From NCBI RefSeq assembly GCF_009905375.1, contig NC_133647.1, positions 48,294,506 through 48,358,505 of the forward strand: 64,000 nt of DNA. The letters run 5' to 3'. The stretch is from Apium graveolens (lineage: Eukaryota; Streptophyta; Magnoliopsida; Apiales; Apiaceae). The notes beneath the pieces are model-generated. The model saw only the letters and a list, made by a program, of their open reading frames with translations, ran no database searches and was not told where the DNA came from. Both the position numbers and the translations under genes were made by a program. Shown here one piece after another: positions 37,580 to 48,148 of this stretch; positions within the stretch are counted from its first letter, which is position 1, and every line of letters begins with the position of its first letter.

Positions 37580-38879
37580 TGTTGTACAAGTCATGCCTGT
37601 ATTATAACAAGAGTAAGTCAAATTGACAACCCTAAGAGTTAGTTGTATGATAATCTAAATTTGCATTTTGTACTGTATTACTTGAGTCTGTAAAAGTGTA
37701 TAAGATTAACTGGAATATTTTTCTGTAAATAGTCTCAAGCCTAAGCATAAACTTTGGAAGAAGATCAAGAATATCATGCCTTAGAGAAATTGTGAAGTAG
37801 CTTGGAATTGAATAAATCTGTTTTGGGAAAAATATTTTAAGTCAAGATATCTACAAGTCACAAATCAATTCATATAGAGAAGTCATTCGAGAACTCCGGA
37901 ATGACTTATCGAGAAGTCAAGAATAACTTATCCAGAAGTCTCAGAGATATCAACAAGCCAAATGAAGATATGAAGATTAGAGATATCGACAAGTCATTCC
38001 TATATTCGAGAACTCAGAGATATCGACAAGCGAAAATGAAGATATGGAATTTGGAGATATCGACAAGTCAATTCTCTCATTAGAGATATCGGAGATATCG
38101 ACAAGTCAAAATACCTATAGAGATCTCAGAGATATCGACAAGTTAATTCTACATGCAGAGATTTGGAGACCTCGACAAGTCCAGTTCATATTTGAGAACT
38201 CAGAGTCCTCGATAAGTCAAAACACTTATAGAGAACTAAGAGATCTCGATAATCCATTATACTTATCGAGATGTTAGTTCTCTATAGTTCAAACTGGAGA
38301 TATCGATATAAACCTCAAGTGCAGAATGCAGACCAGTTAAAGATTCAATATTGTCAATCAACAAACAAATCAATCACTGATTTGAAAAGTCTACAAAAGA
38401 AGCTTGAAGAGGACAAGATCAAAGGCCAAGATTAATTGACAAAGGAAAGTCACAGACATGCACGATTTGCAAAGATACACTAAGACAAAAATGGAAAGCT
38501 TTAGATATTACTTTTAGTATGGCTTAGTACAGTCTATTGTATGATGTGTAAACCAGTGTTTACTAATCTATATAGTAAACACCGGTCCTTTACTTTTAGA
38601 ACTAACAAACATATCTAAACTTCTTGTAACTCTCTCAAGAAAGAAGTCGAGTTCTTTATCAACAAAGAACTCAGATATTTGTAGCAAGACATACTTGATT
38701 TTAATATAAAATTAAGTGAGTTTTGAAAATAATGTGTTTATTTGCATGTTTATTAATTCTGTTTAAACACGATATATCTACAAGTTAAACTGCTTTGTTC
38801 ACCATATCCAAAATAGTTCAAAATGCTTAAAAATATCCTAAAACACATTCACCCACTGTGTTGTATTCATTACCTTACA
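37580..38879 (+). mobile_element. 3' LTR (1.3 kb) of a second copia family
   Basis: The LTR runs from TGTTGTACAAGTC after the polypurine tract to CATTACCTTACA at 38879. The next bases belong to the CACTA element, so AAGAC (38880-38884) is the expected target duplication. The middle contains a dense short-repeat array (37880-38290). Confidence 0.82.
37880..38290 (+). repeat. Array of GAGATATCGACAAGTC motifs in copia LTR
   Basis: About ten variants of AGAGATATCGACAAGTCA occur at irregular 25-60 bp spacing, with related forms such as TTATCGAGAAGTC. They lie in the 5' half of the LTR. ORFs across the array (37901-38083, 38044-38277) are repeats of the motif, not a gene. Confidence 0.9.
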
Positions 38880-39618
38880 AAGACAATATAGGAAACCTGA
38901 CTTAATCATCTCCATCTGGAATTTCCTTTGCGGGGACGTCATCTCTGAACCAGGTAACTTCATTATCATGATTTGTTATCATGGTACGAAAGCTAGTGTC
39001 ATGTGAATGTGAAAACTGCCGAGAAAGGTTCAACTGTATTTTCAACGCCAATTCCTTATAACTCTGTTAATAGCCTCTTAACAGGATAATGAAAATTTGT
39101 TTCAATAGGATCTTGAATATAAAATACATGTTGTACTTGAGTTGACATAAGGAAAGAATCATGATTTTCACAAGCTCAGTTAAAGTTAACTCGCGTAAGA
39201 CCAAGAGCGTCCTTTTCATCTTGGTACCAGGTACACTTAAATAAGACCACGTTAAAAGCAACCCAGTAGTCAACTTCAAATATCTCTTCCATACATCCAT
39301 AGTAGCTATATCCCCAACTATTGGATTTTGATCCTTAACTTGAGAACCAGTAGTCAAGGCTTTCAAATACACACCACTATTCTGCTTTGTACACTTATGA
39401 TCTCTCTCTTTTGTATGAAACCTATATCTATTTATGAAATACCCATCAAACTGCCTAACTAATTGTCCGGGACCCCTTTCCAGTGATGCTACTTCCCTGG
39501 AAACTACAATGTTTTTCCCAATTTCATCCTTGAACCATTCACATATTTCGTCAACATGTGTTCTTTCCCTTTTTAAAATTTAGAATTTGCGTTATTCGCC
39601 AACAATGAATGGTGCTTC

Positions 39619-39710
39619 CTATAATTATAGACATGCATGTTCTGTTAATGTATGTATAAGCATTACTTTATTTATTTAATTGTAGAAATATTAAAGATAT
39701 AAGGACTTAC
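39619..39710 (-). other. Probable intron in the TNP2 pseudogene
   Basis: Between EVEELIE and the downstream HHSLLANNANSK-like reading there are 92 bases starting GTAAGTCC and ending ATTATAG on the minus strand. They are AT-rich, in line with a plant GT-AG intron. Confidence 0.65.
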
Positions 39711-41071
39711 TCAATCAGCTCCTCAACCTCTTTGTCATCATAGTTAAATGATACATATCGATGAGATGTGATCCACGTATCATGTGATAAATGAATATCT
39801 TTCCCATCTTTGTTCTTCCTTGAGCCGAGAGAATACCCTCCAGTTTTTTCACCGGGATTTGCAAAATCATTCGACAAGTTATTATGGCTATCATTTAGAA
39901 ATCTTCGCAGAACATCAAACACTCATCTTCCAAGTACCGTTCTTCAATCGATCCCTCTGGTTTACTCTTATTGCAAATATATCATTTTAATACTCCAAGG
40001 TATCTCTCAATCGAATACATCCATCTTTGATGGACTGGTCCACTATATTCTATTTTCTTGCATAAATGTACTGGTAGGTGAACCATTATGTCAAAGAATA
40101 GTTCCAGAAATATCATCTCAAGTTGAAAAATTATTTTGATAATCTCCTGTTGCAACCTTTTAAATCACCTATCTCAATCACTTTAGCACATATATCTCTC
40201 AAAAAATTGCCAAGTCTGATTAAAGAAATTGCAACCTCAGGCTTTAATGTATTTTTTATAATAATTTGTAATATATACTGCATAAAAATATGTGCATCAT
40301 GACTTTTGTATCCCATAATTTTCCTATCTTTCACGCTTCTGCTAATATTCGAACCAAAACTATATGGTAACTTAACATTTTTGAATATAGAAAAAAATAT
40401 ATCTTTTTCTTTGTTGGTCAGGTCAAAGTTCGCCACCCTAATTACAGATTTTCCATCAGCACCAATGATGGGATGAAGGACCTTCCTTATACCCGATTCT
40501 TGCAAATCTAATCGAGCTTTGATATGAGCCTTTGCATTGCCTCCAATATTTAACAATGTGCCTAGAACACTATCACAAATATTCTTCTCGATGTGCATTA
40601 CATCTAAGTTATGTCGAGTTAGGTTGTCCCTCCAATAAGGTAAGTCAAAAAATATTGACCTCTTATTCCAAGGGTTTGTTTCGCAGCTAAACTTTCGTTT
40701 ACCTCCCTCTCCAACATAACCATCCAGCAAAACTTCAATTTCTCTTCCAGATAGCATTATTGGAGTTTTTCCAGTCTCAACATCGCCATTGAATCTTCTC
40801 TTATCAGACCTCCACTTGTAGTTGGGATCAAGGAATTTTTGGTGACTCATATAACACACTTTCTTGCTATGTTTCAAGTAATTCGATGACATCTCGTAAT
40901 TACATAAAGGACATGCTAACTTCCCTTTAGTGCTCCAACCCAACAACATTGCATAGTCTGGAAAGTCACTAACGATCCATAAGGCGCTTGCATGTAACAT
41001 AAGTTCTGATCCATCGAAATATCAAAAGTTTCCACCCCTATGTTCCATAGCTCTTTTAGTTCCGCGATCAA

Positions 41072-41725
41072 CAGGCTGTAAAATGATCCGGATAGAACCG
41101 AACACCCCCGTGCTCAAGTATCATATCGTTTTACTTTTAGTGTGTCCAGATTCGGATCCGGTATCATATTATTCGGATACAAACTGATCCCGGGTATTTG
41201 AGGACCGGATCCAAACCAAATATGAGCCGATATCGTATTTTCATTTTCTAACAGGTAGTTTATGATCCACCGGATACGAGTCAAATATGATCCACTGACA
41301 TTAAGTATCATTTTTATTTTAACTATTCAAATGATTATTGGTATAAAATTATATAATACTATAAAAATAATAATCATAAAAGTCATACTTTATAGGAAAT
41401 TAAAACTTATATAAGATATAAAGATATATAAATGATTATTTACTTATAAATATAAAGGGTTGAAAATATATTCTAAATATGGGGTCGAATCGAATATGAT
41501 CCATGGATCATATTTGGATATTCGGGTATGATCATTTTATGAAAAATAATATGAGACCTAATCTGAGTGGGTATATGAGTGCTTAGATCCAAGATCATAT
41601 TTTATCCGAGCATAATTTTTATGCCAGATTTGGATCATTTATAAAACGGATATGAGATATGTATCATATTTTCGAGTCAGATATAAGCCGATATACCGGA
41701 TAGTCTGGATCAATTTACAGCCCTA
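41072..41725 (+). mobile_element. Non-autonomous hAT-type element (654 bp) in the transposase
   Basis: The ends are CAGGCTGTAAAATGATCC and, inverted from the right, TAGGGCTGTAAATTGATCC, a terminal inverted repeat of hAT type. A perfect 8-bp duplication GCGATCAA flanks it (41064-41071 and 41726-41733). Excising the element rejoins the transposase reading from VELYMQSLIA to ELKELW. It carries no transposase. Inside it has several degenerate direct and inverted copies of a GATCCGGATA-like word. Strand is arbitrary. Confidence 0.92.
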
Positions 41726-42662
41726 GCGATCAACGACTGCATGTAGAGTTCGACATTGTTTCCGGGATCGTTGGGACCAGGTATGATTATTGAGAGGATT
41801 AAATTTTCTGGTTTCATGTTTAGCGAGGGAGGAAGGTTATAGTTTACAATAACAATTGGCCATATGTTGTGTGTGGAACTCATTTTTCCATATGGATTGA
41901 AGCCATTAGAAGCTAAACCTAATCTGACATTTTGATTATCGGAAGAAAATTGTGGATATGCGGCATCCATCATCTTCCAAGATTCACCATCATCTGAATT
42001 CCGCAACTTTCTATCCTTTTTTCAGTCTACTTCATGCCCAAGCATTAGTTTAGAGAAGTCTTTGCACAAAAACATTCGTTGTAGCCTTGGTTTTAGTGGA
42101 AAGTATCTCATAACTTTGTCTAAAAAATTTATTATTTTCTGACCCTTGTGCTACAGCCTTCCATCTTGAAACACCAAAATTTTTACACTTAACTTCTTTT
42201 TCATTCTCTCCCCAATATAACATGCAGTCATCTGGACATGCATATATTTTTTCATAGTTAAGTCATCCTTGATGGTAGTTTTAGCGGAATTAAAAGATTT
42301 GGGCAATCTGATATTGGGAACTGCCTATTTTATAATTCTATTATTTCACTAATCGTCGCCTCGGTTGTTCCATTAAGACACTTTCAGTTATAGAGCCTGA
42401 TTAAAAAACTTAATCGTGAAAACTTATTACAGCCTGGATATAGTGGTTGTCTTCCTTCCTCGATAAGACGTATAAATTTTTTTGCGTCTGCATTCGGTCC
42501 CACAGGTCCCACATTACCATACGCAACATTCATCATCTCATGAATATTATCCTCAAATACATTATTTTCTTCTCAATCCATCGCATTCCATAGCACAACT
42601 TCATGTATCCACTATACTAATGTGGCACCCTCCAAACCCGGGTCAGAAGTTTGGGGTCCACA

Positions 42663-42680
42663 ACACACACACACACACAC
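42663..42680 (+). repeat. (AC)n microsatellite
   Basis: Nine AC units sit within the LTR end, at a place where related LTRs have none. Confidence 0.95.
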
Positions 42681-44789
42681 TTATTATATATAAACCTATT
42701 TGAAAATAATATATAAAAACTTACTATAACCACGGATTGCAACAGGTTAAAATATGCCCACAAGCCACAACCTTATTTATATTACAACGTACCAAATCTC
42801 AATTTATTTATCTTACAACTGAAAATAAAATAGTCTTACAAACTTTCAACTCAAACTAAGATAAACATCCTCTACTAGCTTATTCCATTTCAACCTGGAA
42901 ACCTAGATCGCACACTTGTCTGGGGATCCTCGCTACCACCAATTTCCTTTTTAACTGGAAAATAACATAAACATATTTGCAAGAGTGAGCTAACTAGCTC
43001 AGCAAGTCATAATGACAACACTAATGATCAATTAAAATGATATAAGGACTTAAGTTTCCTGATAAACAATGATTAGAATTGGATATTCACTTTTATTTTA
43101 AAAACCAAGGTTAGGCTGCTGATCCGTCACACACTAACCCCGAGCAAGGCTCACAGCTCTGCTCTATATATTGGATCCAAGGCACACATTGACCTATCAT
43201 GACCACGAATCTGGTCCGACCATGAATTTGGTCCATATTTAAAAATAATCCAATTATATAATAACAACATGATAAACAATGTAAATCAATAAACAGAATC
43301 ATAACTAACATTTATCTCGAAGCATAGGGTGATTCATAGCACCATGAATGTATAACAAGGTAAACATGGAGATTAGCTTTCCTCCAAGGAAAGAATCAGA
43401 AAGTAGAAGACCAAAGGTTTAATACTTACAAGGATTGGTCTTCTGTTATACAAGGTATAAAGGTTCGTAGGTTAAGCAATTCCATATCAAGGATCTGTAT
43501 GTGGTATATATGTATTTGTGGAGTAGTATCGTATATGTGTGGTTCGTATATGGGAATTCAACAATCAATAGTTTACAAAGAATAAGGCTTACAGCTCGAG
43601 ATCAATAAAAATAATCAGGGTTTAGGGTTAAGTACTTCAAAGTACTTGCAATATAAAATAAGAACTATTTGGAATACTTGTAACATAACAAGGAAGAACA
43701 GAAACACTTGCCTTATCTCAATCCGCTTTCACTTTACTTGTACTCGTCTATTGATTCTCACTCACTGACTACTTGCTTTCCATTATGTCTCTCTTACTCT
43801 GTTAGACATCACATGTATTTATCAATAGTTATTCCCATCTCATTCTATTCGTTACAAGCTTCTATCTACCCTTCGTTTCACCCAAATCCGACGTACGAAT
43901 TGAAAGCAACGATAAAAACCATTAAACAATGCACATACATGCATATTATACATCAATCTGATCACATTTATCACATAACACGTAAGATATTTCATCAAAA
44001 TATTTTTCCAAAATAGATTCGGGGTTAAAATGATTTTCCAAGTATATAATACGAATTTCTGAACATTTTTCGGAATTAAACGGGTCAACGAATCGTTTTA
44101 TAATTAAATAACAAAGTTCGAATACCTGAATATAACTTTAAAATCATTTAATAATAAATATCGAGCCTTGAAAATAATTTAAAATAATATTTTAAAACTC
44201 GAAACTACTTTTCGAAACTTTTAAATCAAAATAAATAATTAAATCTAATTAAATAATCAATTAAAATTAATTAATAACTAATTAAATTAATTAATCAATT
44301 TAATATTTTAATTAATTGACTAATTAAATAATTAATTATCAACTAAAATTAATTAATTAATTAATTTTGGTTTATTTTTGATTTAAAAATAATTTTCAGA
44401 AATAAAATATAGATTTTTGGAATTTTAAATAATTAAAAACCATTTCCTGAAAATAAAATAAAAAGATAATACTATTTTTTAAATTATATAAAACATAAAC
44501 CTTGTTTTTGTAATATTTTAAAACAGGAATATAATATTTGTAAGTTTTTAAAACTTGAATAATATATTTTTAAATCATGGACAACTTCAGGGGCCAAACT
44601 GGAGTTTGTCACCCCTGTCGTCGTCCCCGGTGACTTTGCCGGCCGGAATCCATGGTCGCTGGATGGAGCTTTTCCGGCAGGCTTGAAATCAACCCAGAAC
44701 TCCACGAAATTAATAGGGAATAAACTACTATTTTCCAGGGATTCGTTTCTGAAATCAATTTGACCAAACAATCACGGAATCTCTTGGAA

Positions 44790-45018
44790 AAAAGCCCGCA
44801 AAGGTTGGCTCTGTTGGTTAAAGAGGGGATACTATCCTCTTGGTTACAGGTTTGAATCCCACGAGAGGAGAATTTATGATTATGCCTCCTGAGTCAGAGC
44901 CTGTTGCTTAAATGTGGTTTACCTTGGTTCACGTGGTTTGCAGGCTATTACGTGAGCCCGTAGGATTTACCCAATGCGCACCCGAATGGTAGCAGCTGCG
45001 GGTTACCTATGATAAAAA
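44790..45018 (+). mobile_element. tRNA-derived SINE
   Basis: About 230 bases without counterpart in the related alpha LTRs. Box A (TGGCTCTGTTGG, 44806-44817) and box B (GGTTTGAATCC, 44849-44859) are spaced as in a RNA polymerase III promoter. A body with ACCCAATGCGCACCCGAATG and AGCAGCTGCGGGTTACC follows, and it ends in GATAAAAAAA. A tRNA fold is not preserved beyond the promoter boxes, so it is a SINE rather than a tRNA gene. The exact ends are uncertain because the flanks are A-rich and no clear duplication is visible. Confidence 0.8.
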
Positions 45019-45623
45019 AAATCCAGCCAAAAACCTTGACGCTGCCGTGTTCCTTTTTCTGGCCATGTTGTTCCAGTTATCGTCTATTAATCATATATAT
45101 ACCAATAGATTCGTTTTTCAACGATCTATTCATTGGTATAATCAATTTAAGATAATAACCCGTAGATTAAAAACGCCTAAAAATTAATTAAGAACATTCA
45201 AACTTATAAATCCTAATTTAATTAATTCGAGAACCAAACTCCATTTTCTATATATTATTGAACTCCAAATTCATCATATAATATACCAAAATGATCAGGA
45301 CAAAATTATCTACAAGATACAATCATCAAATTATCAAACAACATCAAAATCAAAATTTAATATATTAATCATAAATTAATTCGAATTAAAATAAATAAAT
45401 AGGATAATACCTTTTATTTCCGTACAAAAAACTAATGGTGGATTCTGAAAGTACTTTTCAATAGCTTCGATTCGGTTATTCGAATGCTTGATTTTGATTT
45501 CGATAACGTCTTCATTTTTAGGTTTGATTTTAAAGAACGCGATGAATATTCGAGTTTTTCTCTGTAAATTATATGTTTTGACTGTTTGTTTATGATTATC
45601 CGAATAAAATAAAATAAAAAAGG

Positions 45624-45632
45624 CTATTTATA
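45624..45632 (-). promoter_or_regulatory. TATA box of an alpha LTR
   Basis: The minus strand reads TATAAATAG, at the position equivalent to 54000-54008 in the homologous LTR. Confidence 0.6.
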
Positions 45633-46187
45633 CTTATGGAATATTAATACTCGTTGGATCATATTGGATCCGAAAATAGATTACTTAGCCGCTAAGTAAC
45701 TACAAAAACGATCCGATTTGATATCAGTTTTGGATAATTTATTAAATCTATAAATCCCTTATAAAATCATATAACAACCCAAAAATTACCAGGAAAATAT
45801 CAAAATTATCTATACTTTATTTTGGACATAGTAAAATAAAAATACTAATATTTTATCACATACAAACATCTAAATATCAATACCAATCATCAAATATTTC
45901 ACCAGAAATCACATAGTAATCACATAATAATTATTTATTGATAAAAATAATTACACAATATATCCCGGATATCACAATTATCTCTTAGAAGGTCCATTGC
46001 AGAGAAGGTGATCATGAACATCCTTTTGACACCACCATAGACGATTATCACAAAGATGACAAGGACACTTCACTTCATTTTCGAAGCCAAATTTTGACAT
46101 TAAAATTTTCACAAATTCTTTCACTCCATTCCTATATAATTCACTATACTTGGGTTGATTTAACCAAGTACTACCCTAATCAGGCAT

Positions 46188-47885
46188 ATCTACATAAAAA
46201 GAAAAAGATCATTAAATTTTATTTTACCATTAAAATTATACAATATTACACCACCTTAATTGTTTTATGTTTTATCATTTTATTATCTTCCTATATGATT
46301 AAAGGACATAGATACATCTTGATTACACTACTAAATTTACATAACCAGTCCTTATAAGCTAATTTATCACATTAATTAAGTTTTAAGTTTTAAAAAACGA
46401 TAATCACTTTAATTAATTTTTAAATTTTGATTTAAAGGATGATTATCACTTTAATTAAGTTTTAAATGTTGCAGGGATTTAAATTTTAAAGATTCATCAA
46501 TTCATATAAATATCAAGTTTAACCAGGCTACATACTACAATAAGTATGTAAATCATATTCTACATACAATCAACCTCACGTATTGAAACAACTAAGTGTT
46601 CTATAAACAATACTACGAGCTATAACTAATCATGTCCTTCTCTTGTACAGTATTTACAGGGAGGTTTTTAATTAACCGTACCAAACTATACAAGTCGTAA
46701 CGAAAAACCTCGAAAATTTGAACCCTAGGTAGAATTCTGAAGCAACACTTGTATGCAATCTATGAGTAAATATAATAAACTATGATAAAAGAAGAAATGT
46801 AGAGTGGTGGGTAAGCGGTTATTAGACTATAAAATTTAACAAATTATATATAAGCACAAACAATCACCAGGGTATGGAGAATAAAACACAAAAGTATCTT
46901 CCTCCAACGCCTATTTTAAATTCCTTTGTTAATCACCCCCCTTTCTTATCTATATTACACAACATCAATCCAATCAGATTTCAGTTTGGTCTACATAACC
47001 TAAAATAAACAAGATGATTAATCTCCTGAATCTCAACACATCAAACAAATTACCCTAACATTATCAAACCCCCGAAACTACATTCCTTATTTTATGAAAT
47101 AACAGATAAAAGAGCAGAGAAATCCTAACAAAGATAAATTATCACAAATAAAACAACAAAGATAAATCGAATAACTGATATATGGCATGTAAAGCAAAAA
47201 ATATCAAAAAAAGAACATACCCAAATAATAAATTAATCATTAACTGAACAAGAAGAAAGCCCCAATTTCAGAGAAGAAAATAATAAATCAGAGAAGAAAA
47301 TAACAAATCAGAGAAGAAGAAAAGAGCATACCCGAACAAGAAAAAGCAAACCTGATTGATATCCAAGCTCTAACCCTAATTACTAAACCCTAATTTCTCC
47401 AAGATCTGAGCTCTGACCCGATTGATTGTTTAGAACCATAATCTCCAAGCAACCCGACTGATATTCAAGCTCTCACCCTAATTTCTCTGGCCCGAGTGAG
47501 CTGAGTGTTTAGAACCCTAATTTCTCCATCGACTGAGCAGAGGGAGTTCCAGAGTGTGAGTTATTTGTATGAGTATGAGAGTTGTTTTATTTGTCTAAGT
47601 ATTAAATAGGAGCGGGTCAAATTTTCATTTGAGCCGCCCAAAATTTGGTGAATTATTTGGCTAAAATAAAGTCCGCTATTTTAATCCCACCTAAATATTC
47701 ATCGCTATGGTAACACTTATTATTAAGTCAATGCTAAAAATAATTTTTGTATTATAATAGGGATTTCATCATGTCTATTGTAATAATTTATATTGTCTAC
47801 TGTACCACAAAAAAAATGTTACCTCAGATTAAATTTTAGTAACTTAAGGCAACATTTCTGCTTGTAACACCAAAAAAGATGTTTC
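46188..47885 (-). other. 5' flank of the CACTA transposase gene
   Basis: There is no coding signal in this 1.7 kb. It contains a short tandem repeat, AATCAGAGAAGAAAATAA-type, at 47269-47320, and an imperfect tandem duplication of about 85 bases at about 47353-47530 (each half with GATATYCAAGCTCT and CCCTAATTTCTC). The right end has the inverted AACATTT motifs. It probably represents the leader, promoter and subterminal repeats of the element. Confidence 0.5.
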
Positions 47886-48148
47886 TACAGGCCAAATATG
47901 GTGTAGAATTGAGAATTGGATGAAGGAAGTGACCTTCAAGAATGTGAAGTGTATGTAACACTTGTGACTGATACCGAAAAAGGAGACACCAGGTATAAAA
48001 GATATCCCAACACTGAGATGACCGTTGAGATAAATAACAGATGTAAATGAGTAATTAGAACTAATAAGTTCACGTTGAACATGACCAATATCTTCCAGAC
48101 TATCCCTACTATCATTACCAAATCAAGCAAGAGAAGTGGATAACCGTT
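47886..48148. other. Unassigned junction segment
   Basis: The CACTA-like subterminal motifs end before this stretch, and recognisable homology to the beta pol starts after it (GTTATCTTTTGGAGGCCAT). On the minus strand a frame without stop or ATG runs from about 48118 back to 47824, including GHLSVGISFIPGVSFF. I do not recognise it. It could be a gene fragment carried by the CACTA element or a diverged piece of retrotransposon. Confidence 0.4.

Larger units (their letters stand above)
42621..45976 (-). mobile_element. Alpha-family gypsy LTR inserted in CACTA exon 1 region
   Basis: The plus strand starts TGTGGCACCCTCC and ends GATATCACA; it is homologous in reverse to the 53321-56621 LTR, including the CCGG block (44610-44710), the AATTAATT region, the GTGAGCTAACTAGCTCAGCA motif (42985-43007) and a TATAAATAG box. 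No PBS or PPT accompanies it, and transposase coding sequence lies on both sides, so it behaves as a solo LTR. The flanks ACTAA and ATTAT match at only three of five positions, so the target duplication is either decayed or absent. Confidence 0.85.
38900..46187 (-). pseudogene. CACTA transposase (TNP2) pseudogene
   Basis: TNP2 catalyses cut-and-paste transposition. Reading on the minus strand: exon 1 (46187-46013) has GVKEFVKILMSKFGFENEVK and a CPCHLCDNRLWW zinc-ligand motif, the transposase-associated domain. Then, after an inserted LTR, come NIHEMMNVAYGNVGPVGPNA (about 42480-42540), VRLGLASNGFNPYGKMSS (41880-41930) and PGPNDPGNNVELYMQSL (41735-41790). After the inserted hAT element, the 289-codon frame 41000-40131 has GWSTKGKLACPLCNYEM, the core LPYWRDNLTRHNLDVMHIEK and ARLDLQESGIRKVLHP. 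DUF4218-like (PVHQRWMYSIERYLGVLK, 39990-40060) and DUF4216-like (GYFINRYRFHTKERDHKC, about 39400-39450) regions follow. Defects: an early stop after MPD, a frameshift near 41000, further stops, and the two insertions. Confidence 0.9.
38880..47885 (-). mobile_element. CACTA (En/Spm) transposon, minus strand, interrupted
   Basis: The element is identified by its TNP2-type transposase. Its left part is cut by the copia LTR at 38879, so the 3' end lies outside the window. The right boundary is uncertain. The last stretch has inverted variants of an AACATTT/AAATGTT motif (47815-47885) like CACTA subterminal repeats, ending in a sequence whose complement begins CCTGTAGAAACATC, possibly a mutated CACTGTAG terminus. 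A hAT-type element and an alpha LTR are inserted within it. Confidence 0.75.

Noticed and set aside
38044..38277. 77-codon frame
   Set aside because: Translation of the GATATCGACAAGTC array in a copia LTR.
44801..44875. Possible tRNA gene
   Set aside because: Box A and B are present but acceptor and anticodon arms do not pair as a tRNA and the body continues as a SINE.
47340..47540. Possible host gene 5' leader (CCCTAATTTCTCC words common in plant leaders)
   Set aside because: No coding frame follows, and the position fits the upstream region of the CACTA transposase.
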